Source of the DNA: Nisaea denitrificans DSM 18348
GTDB taxonomy: Bacteria; Pseudomonadota; Alphaproteobacteria; Thalassobaculales; Thalassobaculaceae
Assembly (NCBI RefSeq): GCF_000426505.1
Contig: NZ_AUFM01000011.1
Span: 1,860,001-1,924,000 of the forward strand
Length of the DNA: 64,000 nucleotides
Reading direction: 5' to 3'
Part shown: one piece after another, positions 53,771 through 62,785 of the stretch
Layout: each line of letters opens with the position of its first letter
Position numbering within the stretch: position 1 is the first letter of the stretch
Translations under genes and position numbers: made by a program
Notes under the pieces: model-generated
Database searches by the model: none
What the model was told of the DNA's origin: nothing
Seen by the model: the letters and a program-made list of their open reading frames with translations, nothing else

Positions 53771-54849
53771 GCGGCAGCCTCCCCGGCACCGGCACGGGCC
53801 GCAGCCAGGAAATGCTCGGTGTTGGCCTGGGTCGTATTGAACGCGGTGACGAGGCGAATACCCACACTGCCGTCATCCGCCTCGGCGAAGGCGTAATACT
53901 GGCATCCGGCGGAACGCAGGGCCTGATGCACCGGCCCCGATATCCGGGCAAAGATCTCGTTGCCTTCGACCACGTGAAGGAGCTCCACGCCAGACAGAGA
54001 CGTGAGACCGTCCGCCAAGCGGCGGGCGGCATCGTTCGCGGTCCTGGCGTAGCGCAGCCAGTTGTCGTTCTCGAGATAAGCCGCGAGCTGGGCCGACAGA
54101 AATCGCATCTTGGAGAACAGATGTCCGCCGCGCTTGCGCCGGAACTCGAAATCCTTCGCCGCTTGCGGATCGAAGAAGATCACCGCTTCCGCCGCAAAGG
54201 CACCGTTCTTGGTGGCGCCGAAGGACAGCGCATCCACTCCGGCTTTCCATGTTGCCTCAGCGGGTGAGCAGCCGAGGCCAAGCATCGCATTGGTGAACCG
54301 GGCGCCGTCCATATGCAGCTTGAGGCCGTGTGCATGGGCGACATCGGCGATGGCCCGGATCTCGTCCAGACTGTAGGCCGTGCCCTTCTCCGTCAGCTGG
54401 GAGATGCTGACCGCCGCCGGCTTGGCGTGGTGCACCGCCGAGGCCGCGCTCGGATCGCCAAGCTTTTTCGCCAGCGTGTCGGCGGTGAATTTGCCGTTCT
54501 CACCTGCCAGCAAGGTCAGCTTGCCGCCGCCGATATAGAATTCAGGCGCGGCGCACTCGTCTTCCTCGATATGCGCGCCTTCGTGACAGAAGACCACGCC
54601 ATAGGGCGGTGACAGCACCGACAGCGCCAGCGAATTCGCGGCCGTCCCGGTGGCGACCGGATGGGCAATCAGATCCGTTTCGAAAGTCTCGGCCAGCCGG
54701 TGACGGACAATCTCCGTCAGATCGTCATTGCCGTAAGGCATGGCGAAACCGGTCGAGGCATCCTGTAGCGCCGCCATGATTTCCGGCGCCGCGCCGGCGA
54801 CGTTATCGCTGGCGAAATTGACGTTCCAGGCGTTGGGATTACTGCTCAT
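53767..54849 (-). CDS. Low-specificity L-threonine aldolase
   Basis: The 360-residue PLP enzyme splits L-threonine to glycine and acetaldehyde. LKLHMDGARFTNA and the PLP Lys in LSFGATKNGAFAAEAVIFF are the family signatures, with HEGAHIEEDECAAPEFYIGGGK near the N-terminus. It begins four bases inside the gene upstream (54846-55253) and overlaps the CoA transferase, so all four genes look coupled. Confidence 0.88.
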   Translation of the reverse strand: MSSNPNAWNVNFASDNVAGAAPEIMAALQDASTGFAMPYGNDDLTEIVRHRLAETFETDLIAHPVATGTAANSLALSVLSPPYGVVFCHEGAHIEEDECAAPEFYIGGGKLTLLAGENGKFTADTLAKKLGDPSAASAVHHAKPAAVSISQLTEKGTAYSLDEIRAIADVAHAHGLKLHMDGARFTNAMLGLGCSPAEATWKAGVDALSFGATKNGAFAAEAVIFFDPQAAKDFEFRRKRGGHLFSKMRFLSAQLAAYLENDNWLRYARTANDAARRLADGLTSLSGVELLHVVEGNEIFARISGPVHQALRSAGCQYYAFAEADDGSVGIRLVTAFNTTQANTEHFLAAARAGAGEAAA

Positions 54850-55253
54850 TCTTTCATGTCCGGAGTAATATTGAAGACGCCCAGCTCCTTGCCGGTCGCC
54901 AGATCGTAGATCAGGAGGCGGACCTTCCTGTTCTGAAGGTTCATCCGCAGGATCATCCTGCCGTCATCAAGCTGGACCGCGCCGAGACGGGCACCATTCG
55001 GAATTGCCACATCGATCGTACCGAACCCGGTTGCGACCTGCCGCACTGTCGAGGCTATCGCGGGCGGTGAAGCAGGCGTAGCCACCGGCTTCTCATCACC
55101 GCCGCTCAGCCGGGTGGCGACCGTATAGGCGATCACACCGAGGCCGGAGAGGATCATCAGCCCCATCACCACAACGGCTATTTTCGCCGGCAGAAGCCAG
55201 CCCGGTTCAGCCCGCTTTTTGTTTTCATCGCTATCGGGTAGGTTCGCCGCCAT
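54846..55253 (-). CDS. Small membrane protein, DUF6476-like
   Basis: The 135-residue protein has one membrane segment (about residues 24-46, IAVVVMGLMILSGLGVIAYTVA) and a periplasmic domain (STVRQVATGFGTID...LLIYDLATGKELGVFNI). It resembles short DUF6476-type proteins of Rhodospirillales in my memory, which I could not check. The start codon overlaps that of the divergent RluD gene (CATG at 55251-55254). It leads an operon with the aldolase. Confidence 0.55.
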   Translation of the reverse strand: MAANLPDSDENKKRAEPGWLLPAKIAVVVMGLMILSGLGVIAYTVATRLSGGDEKPVATPASPPAIASTVRQVATGFGTIDVAIPNGARLGAVQLDDGRMILRMNLQNRKVRLLIYDLATGKELGVFNITPDMKE

Positions 55254-56244
55254 GGATCCTGCTTCAGAAAATTTTCAAATAGAGATCGTGTCCGGCGATG
55301 CCGAGGCACGGGAAGAGAATGTCGACCGCGTCGACCGTTGGCTCGCCGGGCGCCTGGCTGAAATGCCGGACAGCCCGAACCTGTCCCGGAGTCGCTTGAA
55401 AAACCTCATCCTGGAAGGCCGCGTCAGCTGCGGAGACGGGACGATAACCGACCCCTCGGGAACGGTCAAACCGGGCCAGACCTACCGCGTCGATATTCCG
55501 CCGCCGGAACCGGCGGAGCCCGAAGCCGAAGAAATCCCGCTCTCGATAGTTTACGAGGATGACGATCTGATCGTCGTCAACAAGCAGGCCGGTCTCGTGG
55601 TGCATCCGGCGCCCGGCAGCTGGGACGGTACGCTCGTCAATGCCCTGCTCGCCCATTGCGGCGGCAGCCTCTCCGGGATAGGCGGGGTGAAACGGCCCGG
55701 CATCGTGCACCGGATCGACAAGGACACGAGCGGCCTGATGGTCGTGGCCAAGAGCGACGACGCGCATCAGGGTCTGGTGGTCCAGTTCGCCGCGCACACT
55801 ATCGAGCGGCGCTACCGCGCCGTGGTGCGCGGGGTGCCGACGAAATCAGCGGACCGGATCGAGGGTCCGATAGGCCGCAGCCAGCGCAACCGGAAGAAAA
55901 TGGCGGTCACGGCCAACGGCAAACCGGCGGTGACCCACTACAAAGTGCTGGAACGGTTTGGCATGAAGGCAGCGCTGGTCGAATGCCGGCTGGAAACCGG
56001 GCGGACCCACCAGATCAGGGTTCACATGGCTAATATCGGCCATGCGCTGATCGGCGATCCGCTTTACGGGCGGAGCAACAAGGCATCCGATCCGGAGGTC
56101 ATCAGGGCTTTCACCCGGCAGGCTTTGCATGCGGCAGTACTTGGCTTCGAGCATCCTATAAGGCGTGAAATGCTTCGGTTCGAGAGCCCGCTACCGACCG
56201 ATATGGAGCTGCTTCTGGCCGGATTACGCAATAATCCTGAATAA
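55252..56244 (+). CDS. RluD-type 23S rRNA pseudouridine synthase
   Basis: The 330-residue product has an S4-type RNA-binding domain (RSRLKNLILEGRVSCGDG, about residues 50-70) and the RluA catalytic domain with HRIDKDTSGLMVVAKSD, whose Asp is the nucleophile. Other blocks are VVNKQAGLVVHPAPGSWDGTLVNALL and RTHQIRVHMANIGHALIGDPLYG. RluD modifies the 23S rRNA hairpin near 1911-1917. Among the family it is closest to RluD by its S4 domain, but RluC cannot be excluded. The ATG at 55252 is chosen because the domain starts there. Confidence 0.85.
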   Translation: MDPASENFQIEIVSGDAEAREENVDRVDRWLAGRLAEMPDSPNLSRSRLKNLILEGRVSCGDGTITDPSGTVKPGQTYRVDIPPPEPAEPEAEEIPLSIVYEDDDLIVVNKQAGLVVHPAPGSWDGTLVNALLAHCGGSLSGIGGVKRPGIVHRIDKDTSGLMVVAKSDDAHQGLVVQFAAHTIERRYRAVVRGVPTKSADRIEGPIGRSQRNRKKMAVTANGKPAVTHYKVLERFGMKAALVECRLETGRTHQIRVHMANIGHALIGDPLYGRSNKASDPEVIRAFTRQALHAAVLGFEHPIRREMLRFESPLPTDMELLLAGLRNNPE

Positions 56245-56410
56245 GTTATTTTCCGGTCATGTCCAATAGAACGTTAATTAGGCCTTAAAAAGTCCACATT
56301 CACACACAATATTAAAAACCACGGGGGGAGGAACTGGACGCAATGTATGTGCGTTCTCCCCTCTAGAGGCGATGATTTCAATAGTCGTCGAAAAGAATTG
56401 TAGGGGAACC

Positions 56411-57298
56411 ATGGCACAAGCGACACAGCTCCCGACCATGTCGGTGGAAGGCAACCTGACCCGTTACCTTCAGGAGATTCGCAAGTTTCCAATGCTGAAG
56501 CCGGAAGAGGAATACATGCTCGCCAAAAGTTGGCGGGAGCATGACGATTCCGATGCTGCGCACAAACTCGTCACCAGCCACCTCCGGCTCGTCGCCAAGA
56601 TCGCCATGGGCTATCGCGGCTACGGCCTGCCGGTCGCCGAGCTGATCTCCGAAGGCAATGTCGGCATGATGCAGGCAGTGAAGCGCTTCGATCCCGAGCG
56701 CGGCTTTCGTCTCGCCACCTATGCCATGTGGTGGATCCGCGCGGCCATTCAGGAATACATCCTGCATTCCTGGTCGCTGGTAAAAATCGGCACCACGGCG
56801 GCGCAGAAGAAGCTCTTCTTTAACCTGCGCAAGCTGAAAGGCCAGATGCAGGCCATCGAGGAAGGCGATCTCTCTCCGGAACGGGTGACGGCGATTGCCA
56901 CGAAACTCGAAGTCCCGGAAAAGGACGTCGTCAATATGAACCGTCGGCTGGCCGCCCCGGACCATTCGCTGAATGCGCCTTTGCGCATTGATGGCGAAGG
57001 CGAGTGGCAGGACTGGCTGGTTGATGAGGGCGATAGCCAGGAAACGCAGCTCGCGGAAAGCGAGGAGCTGGACCAGCGGCGGCAGCTATTGTCCATCGGC
57101 ATGGAAACCCTGAACGAGCGCGAGCGTCATATCCTGACGGAACGGCGATTGCAGGAAAACCCGACAACGCTCGAAGATCTCAGTCAGGTCTACAACATCA
57201 GCCGGGAACGGGTCCGGCAGATCGAGGTCAGGGCCTTCGAGAAGCTTCAGAAAGCAATGCGCAACGCTGCCATGGAGCAGCGTCTGGAAACGGTCTGA
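56411..57298 (+). CDS. rpoH: Heat-shock sigma factor sigma-32
   Basis: RpoH directs RNA polymerase to heat-shock promoters. The 295-residue product has region 1.2 (LTRYLQEIRKFPMLKPEEEY), region 2 (LRLVAKIAMGYRGYGLPVAELISEGNVGMMQAVKRFDPERGFRLATYAMWWIRAAIQEYIL), the RpoH box (QKKLFFNLRKLK, about residue 130), and region 4 (TLEDLSQVYNISRERVRQIEVRAFEKL). The ATG at 56411 follows aggggaa. Alphaproteobacteria often have several RpoH copies, so this may be one of them. Its gene ends in a terminator. Confidence 0.95.
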   Translation: MAQATQLPTMSVEGNLTRYLQEIRKFPMLKPEEEYMLAKSWREHDDSDAAHKLVTSHLRLVAKIAMGYRGYGLPVAELISEGNVGMMQAVKRFDPERGFRLATYAMWWIRAAIQEYILHSWSLVKIGTTAAQKKLFFNLRKLKGQMQAIEEGDLSPERVTAIATKLEVPEKDVVNMNRRLAAPDHSLNAPLRIDGEGEWQDWLVDEGDSQETQLAESEELDQRRQLLSIGMETLNERERHILTERRLQENPTTLEDLSQVYNISRERVRQIEVRAFEKLQKAMRNAAMEQRLETV

Positions 57299-57309
57299 AC
57301 AACACCACT

Positions 57310-57338
57310 GGCCGGGGCTTAACCGTCCCGGCCTTTTT
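57310..57338 (+). terminator. Rho-independent terminator after rpoH
   Basis: GGCCGGGGC (57310-57318) pairs with GTCCCGGCC (57325-57333) across a six-base loop, then TTTTT at 57334-57338. It overlaps the 3' end of the convergent membrane protein gene. Confidence 0.88.
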
Positions 57339-57813
57339 CAGATTTGGCGTCCTGCGGCTCGCTATTGTCCAGGGCACCCGCAACACCCGGCCCCCATTCC
57401 TCGACAAGTTCTCTCTGACGGCGGCGCAGCCTGCCGATGCGCTGTTCGATGCGCATGGCAATCCCCATAGAGACAACGCCGGGCGCAAGCAGATAGATGC
57501 ACCAGCCAAGCCCTGCAGCCCCCAGCATTGTCAGCCAGGCGAAGGGATCAGCCATGATCTCGAATGCCTTGGCGTAGGAATGGTCCTCCGACCAGAGTCG
57601 GGCGACGAACGGCAGCACACCGACGAAATTCATGCAACCAACGCAAAGCGTCGTGTATTTCTCCCGCCTCTGGTCAACCATCATGGCGGCGAAGGTCGGC
57701 AGCATGCCAAGCCCCAGAACCAGGACGGTCGGCAGCGTGAACAGCATCAGGCCGCCAACAATCGTGATGACAATAACCTTCAACGATGATGCGTTGGCCG
57801 ATTTTGATGCCAT
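57319..57813 (-). CDS. Membrane protein paired with the pseudokinase
   Basis: The 164-residue product from the Met at 57813 (MASKSANASS) has about three membrane segments (residues 12-38, 58-75, 92-118) and a basic, Arg-rich C-terminal cytoplasmic tail (RIEQRIGRLRRRQRELVEEW). I recognise no family. It lies 63 bases after the pseudokinase stop on the same strand, so the two probably form an operon. An earlier Met at 57849 is possible but adds only a hydrophilic stretch. Confidence 0.6.
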   Translation of the reverse strand: MASKSANASSLKVIVITIVGGLMLFTLPTVLVLGLGMLPTFAAMMVDQRREKYTTLCVGCMNFVGVLPFVARLWSEDHSYAKAFEIMADPFAWLTMLGAAGLGWCIYLLAPGVVSMGIAMRIEQRIGRLRRRQRELVEEWGPGVAGALDNSEPQDAKSEKGRDG

Positions 57814-57876
57814 CTCTGTTTCCGATTGCCCGTTTCGTTCCGCCCGCAACCCGGCGAGGATGCGGCAGAACGCAGT

Positions 57877-59874
57877 TTAAACCAAATAGAGGATCACGAT
57901 AGCCGTCGTTCCCACACTGCCGACAACACCGGAGATCACGGCCGCCGCCTGCTCCCCGAGTTCCGCCGCCAGACTGTCCTTGTTCTGCAGATCGAGGTTC
58001 ATCTGGGCAATCTGCACCGCACAATGGGCGAATTCCTGTTGCGCCCGCGCAAAGCCCTGCTGGTCCCGCTGCTGAGCCCTCTGATCATCGAAGATTTTCA
58101 GGATTTCGCCGAGTTGACCGCTCTCGGACGCCTTCATCATGCTGGTTTCGACAGCCGCCCGGGCCTTCAGATTGTGAAAACCGTTCACGGCCGGTTTCAT
58201 CAGTTCGGTAAACCACTTGCAGAGCCCCGGCATGGGGCCGTTCCGCGACAGTGCCTGTATCCGGGCAAGCAGCCGCATGACATTCAGCGCATCGATCGCG
58301 GGCCGTTTGTCAGTGGCGTTGCCAAGCGGGCGCAACAGCCGGTCATCAATGTCGGGAGAGCGGGCACCAAGAAACGCTGCAAGATGCCGGTCCATTGGAA
58401 TCGGAGGCCGGTTCTGGCCCTGAGCCACGGCCTCGAGTGACGGAACCACTTCTTCCGGATCGGTGACATAGAGATGCTCGATCATCGAGCTCATGCAGTG
58501 AATATCTTCATTCAGCTCGTACAGGACACGCTCGATCCCATAACCGGGTCCTGTGCTGTTCAGGAAAGTTGGCAATTTGTCGAATTTCGAGAACAGCTCG
58601 AGCAGGTCCTGCTTTGAGCGGGTCTGAACCGACATCCACGGTCCAACCGAACGGCTGCCGATGAAGCCGGCGATCATCTGACGGGTCGCATCGTCATTGA
58701 AATTCAACGCCAAGGTCGGGCCGACGCCGTCGATATGGCAGGAAAAGCCCTTGTGGCGGATTGGGGCGCTCGGATCGAGGCCAATGGCGACCCTGGTCAC
58801 CAGGCGGGCGTCTTCCTCCTTCGGCGCGCTCTGAATTCCGGTCGCGCCACCGGTCACCTTGTTGACGGTTTCGACCACAGCCTCGTCGCCGAGTGAGCGC
58901 CGCAGCCAATTGTCGAAATCCTGGCCCCGGATCAGCTCCGCCGCTGTATTCCAGTTCCGCCCAATGGCATGTGCGACGGCCCGTACATTCTCGTATGTAC
59001 CACCGCCGACCGTCAGTGGCCGTCCAGCCTTGGTCGGCAACTTCACCTGCTTCGGAGTGAGCCGGCGGCCACCGAGCCAGAGTTCGAGATCACGGATCGT
59101 CCAGCGTTCCCGCGGTTCATCCGTCAGCAGGCCACGTAACACTTCGACCATGTTCATCTGCAGTCTGGTGTTACCGACAAGGCAGGCATAGGACCCGAAA
59201 TTGATACGGTCAAAAATCATTCGCTGCGGATCGCCTGCCTCCGGCATCATCCGGCCCGTAAGCAGGGAGAGCAAGGTCACACCAACCGAAAACAGATCGT
59301 CCAGCACACCGCCTTCGCCCCGGGCCGTGCGATCGGCCATGACACATTCCAGGCTTTCGCAACTGTCCGGCTGGTAAAGGCCGGGAGGGCCGCTGACGCA
59401 TTCCCCAACCATGACGGAGCGGCGCGCGGGATCCGAATAGAACAGGTTGTCGGGCCGGATATTCCTGTGCGTGACGCCGCGCTGGGACATCTCACGCATG
59501 GTGGCGACAAGCGGCGTCAGGAAGCCCCGCGCCAACTGTTCGTCCGTGAAAGGCTCAATCGCCTGCGCCGGATCAGGAAAAAGGCGCTCACCGCGCGGCC
59601 GGTCGAGGATGAGGACAGGCATGCGCCGACCGGAGATGGTCCAGTTAACCACCCCATGATCGGTGATGCGCATCAGATTGTGTTTTGGAAAGCCTTTAAG
59701 CCCGTTGATGGTCTCGATCCGCAGCGGCACCTTCGGGTCGCAGACCAGCGCAAAAAACTCGGTTCCATTGCCCTCAGTGCAGGCATAGGCTTTCGCCGAC
59801 GGTGAATCGAGGTCGGGCAAAGGTTGAGCGGGATCGATTTCAAACCGGTCGCTGAATTTGACTAGATCGGCCAT
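57877..59874 (-). CDS. Membrane-anchored pseudokinase
   Basis: The 665-residue protein (Met at 59874, MADLVKFSDRF) has a protein-kinase-like N-terminal half. The catalytic loop is HRNIRPDN (136-143), with Asn in place of the catalytic Asp of HRD. The usual DFG segment reads VGE (156-158), so the metal-binding Asp is also lost. The DxxSxG-type helix (DDLFSVGVTLLSLLTG, 192-207) and a PRERWTIRDLELWL end are kept, so the fold remains. A long C-terminal region follows, then a final membrane segment (VISGVVGSVGTTAIVILYLV). It is probably not a phosphotransferase but a binding or scaffold protein. Confidence 0.75.
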   Translation of the reverse strand: MADLVKFSDRFEIDPAQPLPDLDSPSAKAYACTEGNGTEFFALVCDPKVPLRIETINGLKGFPKHNLMRITDHGVVNWTISGRRMPVLILDRPRGERLFPDPAQAIEPFTDEQLARGFLTPLVATMREMSQRGVTHRNIRPDNLFYSDPARRSVMVGECVSGPPGLYQPDSCESLECVMADRTARGEGGVLDDLFSVGVTLLSLLTGRMMPEAGDPQRMIFDRINFGSYACLVGNTRLQMNMVEVLRGLLTDEPRERWTIRDLELWLGGRRLTPKQVKLPTKAGRPLTVGGGTYENVRAVAHAIGRNWNTAAELIRGQDFDNWLRRSLGDEAVVETVNKVTGGATGIQSAPKEEDARLVTRVAIGLDPSAPIRHKGFSCHIDGVGPTLALNFNDDATRQMIAGFIGSRSVGPWMSVQTRSKQDLLELFSKFDKLPTFLNSTGPGYGIERVLYELNEDIHCMSSMIEHLYVTDPEEVVPSLEAVAQGQNRPPIPMDRHLAAFLGARSPDIDDRLLRPLGNATDKRPAIDALNVMRLLARIQALSRNGPMPGLCKWFTELMKPAVNGFHNLKARAAVETSMMKASESGQLGEILKIFDDQRAQQRDQQGFARAQQEFAHCAVQIAQMNLDLQNKDSLAAELGEQAAAVISGVVGSVGTTAIVILYLV

Positions 59875-60103
59875 ACGCGGCAGGTCTCTTCTTCCTGACA
59901 CAGGCCCCGACGCGGACGTATTTCCCGCACCAATTCCTGCATCCAGTCGAATTAATGGAACCTGACCGGCCGCACGGATCGACATGATCCCGACGGATCA
60001 GGCTCCAGAACCTATCCGGTTTCCCAATCTTTCGCTCCAAATGCAAGAAAAAGCATCCGGAGAAGACGAGTTAGCCGTCTGATTCTATAGTGTTCTGAGG
60101 CCT

Positions 60104-61396
60104 TCAGCCGCGAAACGGGTCATGCACCAGAATGGTGTCCTCACGCTCGGGACTCGTGGACAGAAGCGCGACCGGGGTTTCGATCAGCTCTTCCACATAG
60201 CGGATATACTTCACCGCATTTGCCGGAAGGTCGGCCCAGGACCGGGCCCCAAACGTGCTTTCGGACCAGCCGGGTACGGTGGTGTAGACCGGTTTGACCC
60301 GGGCCTGCTTGCCGGCGCCGGCAGGGAAGTAATCGAGGGTTTCACCATCCAGCTCGTAACCGACGCAGATTTTCAGCTCATCGAAACCGTCCAGCACGTC
60401 GAGCTTGGTCAGTGCGATACCGTCGACACCGGAGACCTTGAGAGCCTGCCGGACCATGACCGCATCGAACCAGCCGCAGCGGCGCTGCCGCCCAGTGACC
60501 GTGCCGAATTCCTTGCCGCGCTCGCCCAGCCGCTGGCCGTTCTCGTCCTGCAGTTCCGTCGGGAACGGACCGGAGCCGACACGAGTGGTGTAGGCCTTCA
60601 CCAAGCCAAGCACATAACCGATATCGCGCGGGCCGAGCCCGGAGCCGGCAGACGCCTGCCCCGCCACCGTGTTGGAGGAGGTGACGAAAGGATAGGTGCC
60701 GTGATCGACATCGAGCATGACGCCCTGGGCACCCTCGAACAGGATGCGCTTGTCGGCGTCGACCGCCGCTTGCAGCTCGCGCCAGACCGGCTTTACGAAC
60801 GGCAGCACCGTACCGGCGATCTCCGCCAGCAGGTCCAGCGTTTCCTGCGGGTCGATCAGCTCTTCGTCGGCGCCCTTCAGGAACACATTATGATGGGCGA
60901 TAAGCGCACGCACGCGCTTCTCCAGAGTTTCCGGATCGGAAAGATCTGAAACCTTCACCGCACGGCGGGCGACCTTGTCTTCATAGGCCGGGCCGATGCC
61001 GCGCCCGGTGGTGCCAATCTTGCCCTCTGCGAGAACCGCTTCGCGGGCCTGGTCGATCCGGCGATGCACCGGCAGGATGAGAGAGGCATTGTCCGCGATC
61101 ACCAGGTTGTCCGTGGTGATCTTCACCCCGGCCTTCCTCAGCGTCTCGATCTCGCTGGCAAGCGCCCACGGATCGACGACCACGCCGTTGCCGATAACGG
61201 AGAGCTTGCCCTCGCGGACGACGCCGGACGGCAGCAGGCTCAGCTTGTAGGTCTGATTGCCGATAACGAGCGTATGGCCGGCATTATGACCACCCTGGAA
61301 GCGCACGATCACGTCGGCGCGTTCCGAGAGCCAGTCGACGATCTTGCCTTTGCCTTCGTCGCCCCACTGGGCGCCGATCACCGTGACATTTTTCAT
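60104..61396 (-). CDS. purA: Adenylosuccinate synthetase
   Basis: PurA makes adenylosuccinate from IMP, aspartate and GTP, the first step to AMP. The 430-residue product starts at the typical [22 protein letters not shown], where the GDEGKGK loop binds GTP. Other blocks are [34 protein letters not shown] and [14 protein letters not shown]. The Met at 61396 is chosen over an upstream in-frame stretch because it matches the family start. It lies 52 bases after hisZ. Confidence 0.97.
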   Translation of the reverse strand: MKNVTVIGAQWGDEGKGKIVDWLSERADVIVRFQGGHNAGHTLVIGNQTYKLSLLPSGVVREGKLSVIGNGVVVDPWALASEIETLRKAGVKITTDNLVIADNASLILPVHRRIDQAREAVLAEGKIGTTGRGIGPAYEDKVARRAVKVSDLSDPETLEKRVRALIAHHNVFLKGADEELIDPQETLDLLAEIAGTVLPFVKPVWRELQAAVDADKRILFEGAQGVMLDVDHGTYPFVTSSNTVAGQASAGSGLGPRDIGYVLGLVKAYTTRVGSGPFPTELQDENGQRLGERGKEFGTVTGRQRRCGWFDAVMVRQALKVSGVDGIALTKLDVLDGFDELKICVGYELDGETLDYFPAGAGKQARVKPVYTTVPGWSESTFGARSWADLPANAVKYIRYVEELIETPVALLSTSPEREDTILVHDPFRG

Positions 61397-61448
61397 GTGT
61401 CGTCTCGTCTTTCTTGAATTCCGGCCGCGCGATGCGGCACCGGCACAA

Positions 61449-62609
61449 TCAGAGCGCCACCGGCGCTCCATCTTTAAGGATGTGAGTACAGCCGAGGCGG
61501 GACGCTTCTAGCGCCGGATCGGGGTCCTTGTCCAATGCTGCGATGGTAATCCAGCCCTGCTCCCGGAGCGCACGGGCCTGATCGACGGCAGTCCCGGACG
61601 GTAAATAAAGCCGTTCCGGACGCGTCGGGTCCGGCAGAGCCTGCAGCACCGTTTCCATGTAGAGCGTGAAACCGGTCGAGCCAATCCCGTCGCCGCCATC
61701 CACCTGATAGCGTCCGCCGCGCCCGAGCTCGCCGCGTACGCCGCGCGCGAACAGGCTGAAGCCGAAGCCGGTGTAATATTCGAAACCGCGATTCTCCACC
61801 GGATCGATGGTCATGGCGAGATCGGGCTCGATCTCCGCCACGCTCCGCGCGATGGCGGCAACACGGTCGATAGCGGCACGCGCCGCCTCTGGCAATTCAA
61901 TATCCGACAACTCGCCAAGCGCGTCCTGCCAGGAGCCTGCGGCATCCATGAGCTGGGTCAAAACCGGCGCCAGATCCCCCGCCAGGCGGCGTACTTCCGC
62001 TGTATGTTTACGGTCGATGGCCATGCGCAGGGACCGCAACGTGTCCGCCGGCAGATCAGAGCCGGCCAGCAGGATAGGGATCACCCGAGGCGCCGTCAGA
62101 TCGACGGAAAGATCGGTCACACCGATGGAACGCAGGGCTTCCACCGCCAGCAGAACCGGCTCCGCATCGGCCGCCACGCTGTCACCGCCAAGCAGCTCCG
62201 CGCCGACCTGCACCAGCTGGCGCTCCGGATTGAGTTGATTGGCCGAAACGCGCAGCACCTCGCCCGCATAGCAAAGTCGCAAGGGACGCGGCTCCTGCTT
62301 CAGACGGGTTGTCGCGATCCGGGCTATCTGCACGGTCATATCCGCGCGCACGCCCATCATCTTCTGCGAAACCGGGTCCATCAGACGGAAGGTGCTGTCG
62401 CTCATGGCGGCACCCGGCCCGGCGAAAAGCGATGTCTCGAACTCCACCAGCGGCGGCTTCACACGCTCGTAGCCATGCGACGCACAGCGGGCCAGCAATG
62501 CTTCGATTACGGCAGCCTCGTGCGCCGCATCAAGCGGCAGCACGTCACGAAGGCCTGCGGGAAGCAGGGCACGCTTGGTCAATTCGCTCTCGCTGTCGGG
62601 ATGCGACAC
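61449..62609 (-). CDS. hisZ: ATP phosphoribosyltransferase regulatory subunit
   Basis: HisZ is a catalytically inactive relative of histidyl-tRNA synthetase that activates the short HisG in histidine synthesis. The 386-residue product shows [55 protein letters not shown] and [13 protein letters not shown], all class-II-synthetase-like. The GTG at 62609 is preceded by ggagaga and matches the usual start; an open frame further upstream is not typical. It precedes purA as in many Alphaproteobacteria. Confidence 0.9.
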   Translation of the reverse strand: MSHPDSESELTKRALLPAGLRDVLPLDAAHEAAVIEALLARCASHGYERVKPPLVEFETSLFAGPGAAMSDSTFRLMDPVSQKMMGVRADMTVQIARIATTRLKQEPRPLRLCYAGEVLRVSANQLNPERQLVQVGAELLGGDSVAADAEPVLLAVEALRSIGVTDLSVDLTAPRVIPILLAGSDLPADTLRSLRMAIDRKHTAEVRRLAGDLAPVLTQLMDAAGSWQDALGELSDIELPEAARAAIDRVAAIARSVAEIEPDLAMTIDPVENRGFEYYTGFGFSLFARGVRGELGRGGRYQVDGGDGIGSTGFTLYMETVLQALPDPTRPERLYLPSGTAVDQARALREQGWITIAALDKDPDPALEASRLGCTHILKDGAPVAL

Positions 62610-62785
62610 GCGGTCTCTCCGGATAAGAAGACTTGGAAATCGCCTTGTCCTAGCTGTTTTGGGCCGCTGCCGCAACCGGATGGTGCCCCCGGCCCCGCTC
62701 CGCGCGCACTTGCCGCCGGGTAATAAGTCGTCATGTGCCTGGCGATCGTCAGCGCCGGCGCCGTGCTGCCCATCATTCCGCCACC
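62610..62785. other. hisZ promoter region
   Basis: This gap of about 175 bases on the minus side holds the probable promoter for hisZ-purA. No clear motif could be assigned and no ORF is worth listing. Confidence 0.4.

Noticed and set aside
59875-60103. A possible terminator AGACG...CGTCT after purA
   Set aside because: The stem is only five bases and the T-run is far away. It is not counted as a terminator.
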